Shown here piece by piece: positions 16,479-25,132 of a stretch of DNA of 64,000 nucleotides. Source of the stretch: JADHUC01 sp964617665 (GTDB lineage: Bacteria; Planctomycetota; Planctomycetia; Pirellulales; Pirellulaceae); the NCBI GenBank assembly GCA_964617665.1, contig CAZUAH010000005.1:13500-77499 (forward strand), written 5' to 3'. A model generated the notes under the pieces. That model worked only from the letters and a program-made list of their open reading frames with translations, searched no databases and was not told the origin of the DNA. The position numbers and the translations under genes are program-made. The first letter of the stretch is position 1. The number at the start of each line of letters is the position of its first letter.

Positions 16479-17603
16479 CTATGAGCCATCATGCGTCTCC
16501 CACACCGTGACACCCAAGTGGTAGGCATCGTGATCGGGTGTCTTTCTGGAATACCAGGCCGTAACAACCTTTCCGCTGGGCAACTGGACGCTGGAAGGAT
16601 AGCCGCAATCAGCGTTGCCGACAGTGTGGGCCAGTCGAAGTGGGGCGTCCCAGGTGCGTCCGTCGTCTCCGCTAAGTTTCGCGCAGACACCGCGGCGCTC
16701 CTTGACACGCACGCCGTAGGTCAGCAACAAACGCCCGTCTTTCAGCCGGCTGAGATGGCCGTTAATCTCATTTCGCTCCGTGACCGGCTTTGGCTCCTGC
16801 CAGGTTGCGCCGTTGTCATCGCTCCGGATCAGCTCCATCCGGTCGATACGGGCCGCGGCGAGCCAGCGTTTGCCGCCCAGTGGGAAGATGTCGGTTTCAT
16901 TGTGACGCGGGCCGATGATGGACACAGGCTTCCACGTCCAGCCGTCGTCATCGCTACGGAAATGCCAAGAACGCCACCCTCTGGTTTTGAAGGACCGCGA
17001 CGGATCGACGAACTCGCCTTGGTAGCAAGACGAATGCAGCGTTCCGTCCTCTCCCGTCCAGATGTCGCCAAACGGAATGTGTTCCGTCCAGCCCGGCTCG
17101 GCCGCGGGAAAGCCATCACGTTTCTCCCATGTGCGACCGCCGTCGCCAGATCGCAACACCCAGGCGGGCAATATCGCATCGCGAAAGGCGGGCTGTTTCG
17201 GCCGCTCGGGTTGCTTCACATTGGTCCATCCGGAGCACAATACGATGAGATCGCCGTTCCGCGCCTGACCAGCGGCATGATTCATGCGAATGGTGTCGGG
17301 CTCGTGTTTGGTGATCGTGCTCCGTTTCTCCCAAGCCAGACCGTCGCGGCTGGCCCAGCAATCCACATCACCTTCCTGCCCGCCGTGGCTCGGTTGATTG
17401 TGGAAAACGGCGATGATCGTGCCGTCGCGCATCAACGTCAGGTTGGGCCAGGCACAGACGTTCTCGACCGCCACGACCCGCTGCAACGTTTTCGGTTCCG
17501 GTTCGGCGGCGACCACTCGGGCCATCAGGGGCCCGAACGAAGTGATGGCCAACAGAAACAGACACGGCCGGCAGACGAGGGGAATCGTACTTCGAACGTT
17601 CAT
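16479..17603 (-). CDS. Secreted sialidase/BNR-repeat family protein
   Basis: 374 residues. Signal peptide to about residue 33. The mature protein is a six-bladed sialidase-type propeller with four Asp-box motifs of the form S-x-D-x-G-x-T-W at about 152-159, 217-224, 261-268 and 311-318. Family motifs include NLTLMRDGTIIAVFHNQPSHGG near the start and a late GYPSSVQLPSGKVVTAWYSR. Such exo-alpha-sialidase-like proteins act on terminal sugars of glycans; true sialidase activity is not assured because the Arg triad cannot be placed with confidence. Exported to the periplasm. Same strand as the neighbouring catabolic genes. Confidence 0.87.
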   Translation of the reverse strand: MNVRSTIPLVCRPCLFLLAITSFGPLMARVVAAEPEPKTLQRVVAVENVCAWPNLTLMRDGTIIAVFHNQPSHGGQEGDVDCWASRDGLAWEKRSTITKHEPDTIRMNHAAGQARNGDLIVLCSGWTNVKQPERPKQPAFRDAILPAWVLRSGDGGRTWEKRDGFPAAEPGWTEHIPFGDIWTGEDGTLHSSCYQGEFVDPSRSFKTRGWRSWHFRSDDDGWTWKPVSIIGPRHNETDIFPLGGKRWLAAARIDRMELIRSDDNGATWQEPKPVTERNEINGHLSRLKDGRLLLTYGVRVKERRGVCAKLSGDDGRTWDAPLRLAHTVGNADCGYPSSVQLPSGKVVTAWYSRKTPDHDAYHLGVTVWETHDGS

Positions 17604-17849
17604 TGTTGTCGTTTCTCCTGTTCGTCAAGGATTTCCGTGTTCGTGGCTTCGTGCTATACAAGGGTGCCTCGCGCGTGGCTTTCGTATCCCGATTCAGGGG
17701 CGTATCCGCAAAAGGCCCTTGTTACCGACCATAGGCAAGCCGCAAGCCTGGCACAGGACGCGAATAAGGTGAAGGCGGTTCGCCTCCTAGTCGAACTCCG
17801 TATTGCAGCAATGACTGCCCGCTGCTGGTAGTCACTTCTATCATCACAC

Positions 17850-18887
17850 TCATGGCCCAGCGGACATCGCGTGATCTGCTGGCTTGACGCCTCGTTTGTA
17901 TTTCTTGAAGCCGAAGGGCGTTGGCTGAAAGTCGCCGACCGGTTCAACGTTGGCGTTGGCGGGGATTTCCTCCTCCAAATTCAGGCACCAGTATGTGGCG
18001 TTGACGAGCAACCGTCGCAGCCCCTCGCTTTCGAAGTCAGTGGCTGCGCCGATGGTCGAGGTGAAGACGCGTCCGACGCGACCGTTCGTCCCTCGATACG
18101 TCTTGGTCCAAGCGATTGGCATCATCGGTTCGTTCTTGGGACCGGCGACTGGTTGATCCGTGGCATTCATCCCCGCCAGAACCTGGCCCATCACCAGCGT
18201 CTGACTGTCACCAGGCAAGGGCTGTGGAGTGCGATACACGTCGGTTGGCCCCCAGATGTCGTTGCAGCCGCGGACGATTGCGTGGGTTTCCATTCCAGGC
18301 GCGATGACGCCACGAGTGCTCTCCGCACCGTGCCGACCGTGGTGAGCGATCCAGGTCATACCGAGAATCTGCTGACCGAATCCGCCTCCCCAATTCTCGA
18401 TCTTGCTGCGAAAGCCGTATTTCGCGAAGGTCTTGGACTCATCGGGAATGCGGAACCCCGCCACCGCCGCGCGAATCCCAATCACGGGTCGTCCCGATCG
18501 GATGTAATCGTCGATATGCCGCATCTGTTCATCGGGCAAGTCTCGAAATCGCGTATGGATGATCATCAAGTCGGCCGACTGCAGTGTCTGCAAACCAGGG
18601 ATGTTCCTTTGGTTGTCCGGGTCGATCACACTCGTTTCAGGATCCACGGCAAACAGGACCGTGCAGCGGAAGCCGTGATGCTTCGCCAGGATCTTGCCCA
18701 ACATAGGGAGGCTTTCCTCCGAACGATACTCCTCGTCCCCAGAGACCAACACAATCTGTTTGCCGTGTCCCGGGCCTTCGAAGCCCTGGTAAACTACCCA
18801 TGGGGCTTCTGCCGAGCTATCTCGGCCACCGAACGCAAAGGCCGTGTTAATTGCAAGCACGGCCAGGATGTTGGTGCGATGGTTCAT
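17850..18887 (-). CDS. ThuA-like domain protein (secreted)
   Basis: 345 residues from the ATG at 18887, which overlaps the stop of the preceding phosphatase gene in an ATGA and has GGAG 8 bases upstream; a longer frame reaches 18923. Signal peptide to about residue 26. The rest matches the ThuA/trehalose-utilisation (glutamine-amidotransferase-like) fold: KQIVLVSGDEEYRSEESLPMLGKIL, ADLMIIHTRFRDLPDEQ, GRPVIGIRAAVAGF, TWIAHHG, and VGRVFTSTIGAATDFESEGLRRLLVNATYWCL near the C-terminus. ThuA-like proteins are very common in planctomycete sugar-catabolic clusters; the reaction is unknown. Translational coupling with the phosphatase gene suggests a joint role. Confidence 0.9.
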   Translation of the reverse strand: MNHRTNILAVLAINTAFAFGGRDSSAEAPWVVYQGFEGPGHGKQIVLVSGDEEYRSEESLPMLGKILAKHHGFRCTVLFAVDPETSVIDPDNQRNIPGLQTLQSADLMIIHTRFRDLPDEQMRHIDDYIRSGRPVIGIRAAVAGFRIPDESKTFAKYGFRSKIENWGGGFGQQILGMTWIAHHGRHGAESTRGVIAPGMETHAIVRGCNDIWGPTDVYRTPQPLPGDSQTLVMGQVLAGMNATDQPVAGPKNEPMMPIAWTKTYRGTNGRVGRVFTSTIGAATDFESEGLRRLLVNATYWCLNLEEEIPANANVEPVGDFQPTPFGFKKYKRGVKPADHAMSAGP

Positions 18888-20827
18888 TCCTTCTCTCCAG
18901 TCATGTGACGCGTTGCTTGGCACAACGCCTTAATCTGTTCTAGTGAAAGGGCACGTGGGTAGAGATGCACGTCGTGGATCATGCCCTGGAACGTGTGGCC
19001 GAACTGCTCTTCTCCGGAATCGGCCCCGATGGCCAAGTCGGTTTCGTCTGAATCGTCCAGCGTCTCCGCGGTCCAGGGAGCTTCGGCTCTCAGCTCGCCG
19101 TCCACGTACAGCAGCACTTTGGCTTGCCGCGAGTCGACAACGCCAACCAGGCTGTGCCATCCGCCATCGTTGATAGAAATAGATTGCCACGATGCGGTGC
19201 ACCATGCACCGGCCTGATCGTCCCACGCTTGCATAATCCATGCCCCGCTTCTGTACAACAACATGAAGAGTCCGGGCTTGCCGATCCGATCTTTGGACGC
19301 AACGCGCATCGGGCGTATTCTCTTGGTTGTGTTGATCCACGCGCTCACGGTCAGGTCCGTCCAGTCTTCCATATCGACTGGGCCGACACGCAATCGCTGA
19401 GTCCCATCGAATTTGGCAGCATGACCGGTTCCCGCGGGACTCTCGGCGACAAGCTCTGGTTTGCTGTCGATCTTGTCATCACTGTCTTCCTTTAGTCGCA
19501 TCTCAAGGTAGAGACTGCCACCTTCCTCCTTATCCCAAGATGTCGTCAGATCCGGTGAAGGGCCCGCTTTTTTGAGCGGTTGATCGACCTTCGGTCTTAC
19601 ATAGGGCTCATCGTAATCCTCCGTCACTTCCGGGAATGGAGGCAACGGTTCGATCGGCTCAGGTGCAGCGAACTTGTTACGCAGTGAAAAAGCCTTTGAC
19701 GCCGGCGCGTACCAGCCGACCGGGTTGTCCTCATACCAGGCTTCGTGCAAATAAACATCGGCCTCGACCTGATCGCTTCCGTCGGTGAATGTCAACACTC
19801 GGCTGAGCGGCGTCGAACCTCCGTGGTAACGTGTCAATCCCGCGACCTGAAGGAAGTTGACGCCCCATCGCGTTTCCGAGATCGTCTTCCCTCCGAAATC
19901 GTCGTCAGGGCTCTTCACATGGGTGTGACCCGCGACCCAGAAATCAATCGCGCCTCGGCCGTGCTCCTTGTGGAACGTGTCAAGAAAGTCCTCGAACGCG
20001 TGTGCATCCTTCGTGTATTGGAAATCGTCGGGATCATCCTTCTCGATGATGAAGTACAGGTACGACGATCCTTCAGGCCCGCCGGTGCTGCCGTGGTAGG
20101 TAGGGTTGCCCTCGCCGTAGCCCGATGCGGTCGTTGTGTCACGCAGCGCGTGATGGTGCATGGTGATGATGATCTTATCCTGGTTGTCCAGCACCTGTTG
20201 CTTCCACCAGTTGAAAGTGTCGCGCGTTACTGCACCGGGCGGGTAGCCGCCGCTGTTACCCTCTTTGCTGTGTCCTCGGCCGACGGGCGTGGGAGCGTCG
20301 TTGCGATCGGAGAGCATAAGGAACAGGATGTTACCCGCCTGAAAGCTGTACCGTTCCCAGGTGCCTTCGACGGGGAACGGCCTACGCTTCGAGTCGACGC
20401 CGGAGAACACGGTGTTTTCGCCGAGCGGGTCGCCCCATTTTCTGAACCACGATCCCGGTCCATGATCGTAGTAGGGCGCGTCGTGATTCCCGGGCACGTT
20501 GTACACCTGCTCGCGACGATGCTTGGTCATGGCTCGATACTGGCGAATCAACTCGCGTCCATCCCTGTCGCCGGGCGGCGTCTGGTGAGCGGACACGTCA
20601 CCCGCGTCGATCATGATATCCCACTCGAACGCCGGTGCGTCTTCTTCGAGTCCTTCCGATTGCCGAATGACCTTGGCCAGACTCTCACGTCCGCGTTTGA
20701 TGTCAGCCGGAACATGGGCGCAGCTCGTGGCCCACACACGAAACTGCCGCGGCGTCTCCAACTGCCCAAGTGCCGGATAAGACAATGCAGTGAGAATCAG
20801 TGCGGTCAACGCAACTCTATGAAACAT
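18884..20827 (-). CDS. Secreted calcineurin-like metallophosphatase fused to a LamG domain
   Basis: 647 residues, with a strong GGAGG before the ATG. Signal peptide to about residue 21. Residues about 28-390 form a metallophosphatase: WDIMIDAGDVSAH, YNVPGNHDAPYY, IIITMHHHAL and WVAGHTHVKSP carry the metal-binding Asp, Asn/His and GHxH residues. After a Pro-rich linker (about 415-470) a LamG jelly roll follows (HAAKFDGTQRLRVG, DLTVSAWINTTKR, LLYVDGELRA), ending in the typical IHDVHLYPRALSLEQIKAL. Likely a periplasmic or cell-surface phosphoesterase that binds a polymer through LamG. The stop overlaps the start of the ThuA gene by the ATGA. Confidence 0.9.
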   Translation of the reverse strand: MFHRVALTALILTALSYPALGQLETPRQFRVWATSCAHVPADIKRGRESLAKVIRQSEGLEEDAPAFEWDIMIDAGDVSAHQTPPGDRDGRELIRQYRAMTKHRREQVYNVPGNHDAPYYDHGPGSWFRKWGDPLGENTVFSGVDSKRRPFPVEGTWERYSFQAGNILFLMLSDRNDAPTPVGRGHSKEGNSGGYPPGAVTRDTFNWWKQQVLDNQDKIIITMHHHALRDTTTASGYGEGNPTYHGSTGGPEGSSYLYFIIEKDDPDDFQYTKDAHAFEDFLDTFHKEHGRGAIDFWVAGHTHVKSPDDDFGGKTISETRWGVNFLQVAGLTRYHGGSTPLSRVLTFTDGSDQVEADVYLHEAWYEDNPVGWYAPASKAFSLRNKFAAPEPIEPLPPFPEVTEDYDEPYVRPKVDQPLKKAGPSPDLTTSWDKEEGGSLYLEMRLKEDSDDKIDSKPELVAESPAGTGHAAKFDGTQRLRVGPVDMEDWTDLTVSAWINTTKRIRPMRVASKDRIGKPGLFMLLYRSGAWIMQAWDDQAGAWCTASWQSISINDGGWHSLVGVVDSRQAKVLLYVDGELRAEAPWTAETLDDSDETDLAIGADSGEEQFGHTFQGMIHDVHLYPRALSLEQIKALCQATRHMTGEKE

Positions 20828-20856
20828 TGGTACCTCCTGGACGAAGTAGACTCTTC

Positions 20857-20904
20857 ATGATTTTGCCCAACAATCATTTTGCCCGAAGAAGAAGGCAAAA
20901 TCAT
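20857..20904. repeat. Short inverted repeats with ATGATTTTGCCC arms
   Basis: ATGATTTTGCCC at 20857-20868, repeated with one base absent at about 20872-20884 (ATCATTTTGCCC), faces its mirror GGCAAAATCAT at 20894-20904, and GGGCAAAA follows shortly after. AT-rich for this genome. It lies directly upstream of the phosphatase gene (starts 20827, minus), so it overlaps where its promoter would be expected. Confidence 0.5.
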
Positions 20905-20991
20905 CTATGGGCAAAAGCATATACAGCTTTCTCATACTCGCACTTCGCGAACGAAACGTGGTGGATCGTCTGCCGATCGATGTCGGATTGG

Positions 20992-21065
20992 GTGGCCGGA
21001 GCTGGACTGAGCGTCAGCGAGGGAAGCCCCGGGGTTTCGGGCTTGCGCCCTCCAACCCCGGCCAC
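20992..21065. repeat. Inverted-repeat element bounded by GTGGCCGG / CCGGCCAC
   Basis: GTGGCCGG at 20992-20999 faces CCGGCCAC at 21058-21065. Between them are two imperfectly paired segments (GAGGGAAGCCCC and GGGCTTGCGCCCTCC). It lies in the 279-base gap between the DUF4838 stop and the phosphatase start. It resembles other intergenic repeats of this window in size (74 bases) and mirrored ends. Confidence 0.5.
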
Positions 21066-21106
21066 TCTGGCCTCAATCTACCTGACAAATATCGATAGCC
21101 GCACGA

Positions 21107-24100
21107 CTACTCTGGTGCTTTCATGGCTTCGATCGCCTCTTGCGCCGTTTTCCGGTGCTGAGGGATGACCGTGTCGTCGGCCAGGACTTCCTGGTATGCC
21201 GCCATGGCCTCGTCATTCCGCTCAGCGTTTTTTAGTGTTTCTCCGAGGGCCAGCAGCATGGAACCGTGCCAGTAGCCGCGGAGTTTGGCGATGTCGACCT
21301 TTCGCAAGGTGGCCAGGGCCTTTCCGGTTTCTCCGGCCTTGCCCAGCATTCGCGCCGCGCGCTGAATTCCACGGTAATACGTTGCGCTTCCCGTGTTTCT
21401 CGACACCTCGGCGATCTGCTGGTAGGCTACGAGCGCGGCCGCGTCATCTTTCAGGTTCTTCTCGCGATTCTCCCCGAGCACCAGCCAAATGTCCATCCGC
21501 GCACGAGGGTCCGTCGTGAACTCCAGAGCTCTTTCCAAGTCCGCCTCCGCCTCTTCCCCACGGCCGACGAGACTGAACGCACGTCCGCGACAGTGAAGCC
21601 CTTCACCAACTTTCCAAAACGGCCACTGCCTAAGATCCTCGCCGCCGAATTGCCCGATCAATTCGTTCCACTTACGTTGGGCTAGTAGATTCTGCATACG
21701 CACGGTGCTAGTCACGGCTTCGAGTGGGATTTGGTCAGCCAGTTGCGCGGCACGATCGTAGTCCTGTAGATTGCGGGCGCATAGAGCAGCTTGTTCAAGG
21801 GCCGCGGATTTCTGGTATGCGTTCACGTCGTCCCCCGCAGCGAGGGCGACATACGCGGAAAGGGCCTCCCCGAGTTTGCGTTCTCGCAGCACTCCGTTGG
21901 CTGCGCGTTCGGCGATCAGGTAGTCGGTGACGGTTGGGTCGGCGTCGAAGGTGTGAGAACGTCCGTCGTAGAAGTGCGCGAACTTCATCGGCTTGTGAAA
22001 ACCAGCCGTTCCTGTCGGCGAAAAGGCGGAATACTCCGAGCCATTTTCGCGGATGCGCTGGCGGCATAGGTTGATGTGCCACGGCAGACTCTGTGTCGGC
22101 TTGCGGCCGACTACCAGGTGCAGCGGGTCGTTTTCATCCTGCACCACGGGGATGCGGATCTCGATTGCCCAATGATCCTCGGCCACCTGCGTCGCCACTT
22201 CGGCCTTCGAATCCCAGCGGTACCAGTTGCTGCGGTCGGCGCCGCGATCGAGGTCGATACGCGCGCCGGACGGATTGACCACAATCTGATAATAGCTGTG
22301 CGATTCGGTATCGAGCAGGATCTCCACCGCGTCGCCATACCACATAGCCTGATCGCCGTTCTTCGCTGCGGCGATGTTCAGCTTCTCGTCCTTGTGTTCC
22401 TCGCAGCGGATGGCGAAATAGAGATCGCCACCGCGCCAAGCGGTCTTGAAGCTGGTGCCATAAATCGGTCGGCGACCGGTCTGCAATTCGCTTAGGCGCC
22501 CGGTGGCGGCGACAGGGCACTTCTCCCACGCCTCATCGTCCAGCTTGCCGTCGATGACGATGTCGCTGCGCGTCTCGCCCACAAGACGCAGCCGCGGCAC
22601 GGGGCCGCGTTTCTGGCCAAGTTGTCTGGTCTTTCGGCGTAGACCGTTCAGGTAGTTGTCGATCAGCGCAAGACGCCTGGCGTAGACGGAATCGGCAGCG
22701 GCTTTGCTCTTGGCAACGGCAAACAGTTCGAGCGCGCGGTCGGCCTTCGCCTTGTCCTTTTCCATCTCGCGCCAGTGTTCTTCGCAGTATCGGAAGAACG
22801 CCCGCATCTCGTCTTCGGACGGCCCGTGGAACAATCGACAGTATTCATCGAACATGGCCACAACGTCCTGATGCTTGCCGCCCCAGTACATGCGAGCGGT
22901 GAAGTAGATCAGGAAGTGGTTGAAGCCGATGGCGTTCTCGCCAAAGCCCATCGTTAGCCAAATATCTTCGCCGCGCGAAACGCCCTTGGTCGCGTTGATG
23001 CTCTCGCCCATCACGCTGGGGATGTAGGCGGGCAGATAGAAGCCGCGACCGGTAAAGGGGTAATTCTCGAAAACGATAATGGGATTGCCGGTCTTCGCGG
23101 TCCAGTCCTTGCGCAGTTGCCGGATTTCGTCCCTCGCTTCGCTGGTGGGTCGGCGGCCGCCTACGATGACGACCTGCACGTTCGGTTCTAGCTTGTCGAT
23201 GTTCTGTGGAGGCTGCGTGTAGGTTCCGTAAGCACAATTGGAGATCATCCGGTCGGGGTGAGTTTTGCCCACTTCCTTGGCCACTCGGTTGACGAATTCC
23301 CACACATAGTCGGAAAACGCCCCGCGATAGCCACGATCCGGCGTGTCTTTGCCCTCGCATGATTCGCACTGGCAAATCGCCGTGTAACCGTCTGGCGGCA
23401 TGACCGAGACCGCGTCCATGTCGAAATGATCGAACTGTGCGCGGACAAATCGAACGGTCTCCAGCAGGAGTTCCTTGTTCGAATAACACAACTGGTTGAG
23501 TCGTTGCCCAATCTGCGTATGCCGTTTGCCGCCGTAAAGCGCGAACCACTCGGGGTGATTCGTCAGCGTGTGTTCGTTACGCGTCATGTGGTGCAACCCG
23601 TGCGCAGCTTGCCGACCGTAGGGCTGCCGTACGCCCAGCCGCATAGCCCACATCGCGGCGTCGCGACCGTAAACGCCGAAGCGGAAGTTGATGATCCGCA
23701 GCGGGAAATCCGGCCGTACGATCTGGTCGAAAAGAAACGGCGTAGCCACGCTCGCCAGAGCGTGGGACGAGTCCGGATTGCCCACGCTCTGGCGAGCGTG
23801 GCTACGAAATCTCGGGAGTGCAATCGACTTCATCTTCGGCACAATTTCGCCCACTTCGCCCGGCAGGTACCAACGCACGCCAAGACTCCGAAGGAACCCG
23901 CAGACCGCGTTGAACGACCCGCGCTCGTCGAAGCCCCAGACATTCACGTCGCCGTCTTTGTCGACGTGTTGCTCTTTCGGCGTCCCGAACAACCCGGTGG
24001 CACCGGTGTAGTGCTTGCGAAGTTGCGAATGTGTGTAACCCCAGTGTTCGCCAGTGATCTCGTTCCACGCCTTCTGCATCTTACCGCTGACGATGTCGTT

Positions 24101-24490
24101 ATTGCTCCGCGGCCACGGCTCGATGGGCACGAAGTCCGTGTCATCGCCAATCAGGACGAGCCAGTTGTCGGCGGAGACGATGCGGTAAGCACCATACTTC
24201 AACTCTTCATCGGTGATGCCCAACTTGTCGGTGTACGAACTTCGGCCGACGAAGACGCTGACGGGAACGTTGCCGCTTGGTTCGGTAACAACACTCAATC
24301 TCGCACCGGAGATCTTCTCGACGTAAGTCTGCAATTCCTGAGCCGCCAGCCGAGTCGTGCGCGGCGTCTTCTCGGCGATGATGATTTCCGCCTTCGGCTG
24401 GCCGTCTTGGATCAGAAAGCGCTCGGACGCACGTGAATGAGCGCCAAGAACAGACAAAATGGTGAGAAAGATCGAAGTCGTTTGTTTCAT
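21107..24490 (-). CDS. Large secreted DUF4838 glycosidase-like protein with CBM9-like and TPR-like domains
   Basis: 1127 residues. Signal peptide 1-21. Residues about 30-120 resemble the alpha-glucuronidase/GH20-type N-terminal domain (TRLAAQELQTYVEKISGARL, VFVGRS). About 255-600 is DUF4838, an uncharacterised (beta/alpha)8-like glycosidase region with the Cys-rich CQCESCEGKDTPDRGYRG. About 640-850 is a CBM9-like domain (IVIDGKLDDEAWEKCP, YFAIRCEEHKDEKL, DAVEILLDTESHSYYQIVVNPSG). About 860-1120 is TPR-like. Residues about 229-250 are encoded by a mobile palindromic repeat (23742-23805) and read SHARQSVG...HALASVAT; they are not expected in the family. GGAAG precedes the ATG. Probably a periplasmic polysaccharide-degrading enzyme; catalytic residues not assigned. 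Confidence 0.87.
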   Translation of the reverse strand: MKQTTSIFLTILSVLGAHSRASERFLIQDGQPKAEIIIAEKTPRTTRLAAQELQTYVEKISGARLSVVTEPSGNVPVSVFVGRSSYTDKLGITDEELKYGAYRIVSADNWLVLIGDDTDFVPIEPWPRSNNDIVSGKMQKAWNEITGEHWGYTHSQLRKHYTGATGLFGTPKEQHVDKDGDVNVWGFDERGSFNAVCGFLRSLGVRWYLPGEVGEIVPKMKSIALPRFRSHARQSVGNPDSSHALASVATPFLFDQIVRPDFPLRIINFRFGVYGRDAAMWAMRLGVRQPYGRQAAHGLHHMTRNEHTLTNHPEWFALYGGKRHTQIGQRLNQLCYSNKELLLETVRFVRAQFDHFDMDAVSVMPPDGYTAICQCESCEGKDTPDRGYRGAFSDYVWEFVNRVAKEVGKTHPDRMISNCAYGTYTQPPQNIDKLEPNVQVVIVGGRRPTSEARDEIRQLRKDWTAKTGNPIIVFENYPFTGRGFYLPAYIPSVMGESINATKGVSRGEDIWLTMGFGENAIGFNHFLIYFTARMYWGGKHQDVVAMFDEYCRLFHGPSEDEMRAFFRYCEEHWREMEKDKAKADRALELFAVAKSKAAADSVYARRLALIDNYLNGLRRKTRQLGQKRGPVPRLRLVGETRSDIVIDGKLDDEAWEKCPVAATGRLSELQTGRRPIYGTSFKTAWRGGDLYFAIRCEEHKDEKLNIAAAKNGDQAMWYGDAVEILLDTESHSYYQIVVNPSGARIDLDRGADRSNWYRWDSKAEVATQVAEDHWAIEIRIPVVQDENDPLHLVVGRKPTQSLPWHINLCRQRIRENGSEYSAFSPTGTAGFHKPMKFAHFYDGRSHTFDADPTVTDYLIAERAANGVLRERKLGEALSAYVALAAGDDVNAYQKSAALEQAALCARNLQDYDRAAQLADQIPLEAVTSTVRMQNLLAQRKWNELIGQFGGEDLRQWPFWKVGEGLHCRGRAFSLVGRGEEAEADLERALEFTTDPRARMDIWLVLGENREKNLKDDAAALVAYQQIAEVSRNTGSATYYRGIQRAARMLGKAGETGKALATLRKVDIAKLRGYWHGSMLLALGETLKNAERNDEAMAAYQEVLADDTVIPQHRKTAQEAIEAMKAPE
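23742..23805. repeat. REPIN-like element inside the DUF4838 coding sequence, copy 2
   Basis: A perfect 25-base inverted repeat, 23742-23766 and 23781-23805, with a 14-base spacer. Each arm begins GTAG (or ends CTAC) and folds into a stem CCACGCT/AGCGTGG with loop CGCCAG or CTGGCG. The frame of the surrounding gene runs through without a stop. Same family as 14636-14703. Confidence 0.88.
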
Positions 24491-24512
24491 GATTAGCTTC
24501 CCAGTACAGCAT

Positions 24513-24568
24513 GTAGGTCATGCTGTGCATGACGATGCGAATTTTGCGTCAGGCACAGCCTGCCCTAC
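24513..24568. repeat. REPIN-like element: GTAG-hairpin / hairpin-CTAC, second family
   Basis: The left arm 24513-24533 is GTAG followed by GTCATGC/GCATGAC, a perfect 7-base stem with a 3-base loop. The right arm 24548-24568 is GTCAGGC/GCCTGCC (one mismatch) then CTAC. The arms share GTAGG-CA-GCTGTGC-TGAC in mirror orientation. It lies just upstream of the DUF4838 start. Confidence 0.7.
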
Positions 24569-24608
24569 ACTAAATCAACGGCCCGCGGGTCGGAAGGGGC
24601 AGGAATGG

Positions 24609-25131
24609 CTAATTCCGAACTTCTACTTCCAGACTCACTCGTCGCCCGTTGCCACATCGTGTTGACCAAGCAAAGCGACAGTTGAACTTCGTAGGTATGA
24701 TTGTTGACGAGTTGGCCCACCTTGGCGAGACTGCCGCCATCCCTTCCTCTCCGACGGCGAGGGTCGTATCCTCGAACGCCTCGTCCCCGTGTTCCAGCGG
24801 GTTGCCCCCCGCGGGTCGAAGACCAGTAGGGCTACCGACGTCTCGTCCATATAGACTTGATGGACGAGCCGGTAGTCCGGCTGCCCGGCGAAGTCCCACA
24901 GCCACACTTCGCGCTCCATGCCAGCCGACTCCAAACCGGGCAGCTTGAGCGGCCACACGTTCATGCCGTGCGCGGATTCCGTCTCCTGCCAGCGATCTTC
25001 CGCCAGCCCCGTCTTGCCGACACCGCTTTCGCGAACCAGGGCGACCTTGGCGTTCGTGTAACGGGCAGAATCGGTGTCCTCGACGGACAGGTCCGGTGAC
25101 GGAAGGTCCCACAGTGTCTTGTGTGAGTGAA
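24609..25131 (-). pseudogene. Broken ROC-type GTPase domain with remnant of a WD40 end
   Basis: Reading from 25114 the frame gives LWDLPSPDLSVEDTDSARY, the end of a WD40 repeat and linker. Next comes a P-loop, VALVRESGVGKTGLA, and then a switch-like WLWDFAGQPDYRLVHQVYMDET and VALLVFDPR, typical of Ras-of-complex (ROC) domains in large bacterial signalling or defence proteins. The frame is then lost: the likely continuation NPLEHGDEAFEDTTL is in another frame and the rest is not protein-like. The first P-loop Gly is replaced by Arg. There is no start codon of its own: this frame is the frame of the upstream HAD gene, separated only by its TGA. With the TIR remnant at 26390 it is probably a piece of one disrupted gene. 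Confidence 0.7.
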
Positions 25132-25132
25132 T

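Noticed and set aside
17658..17722. ACAAGGG / CCCTTGT inverted ends between the sialidase and ThuA genes
   Set aside because: Only seven matching bases on each side with no internal hairpins, so chance cannot be excluded and it is not listed as an element.
22845..23549. 234-residue minus-strand frame inside the DUF4838 gene
   Set aside because: Low-complexity Arg/Gly/His composition; shadow of the real frame.
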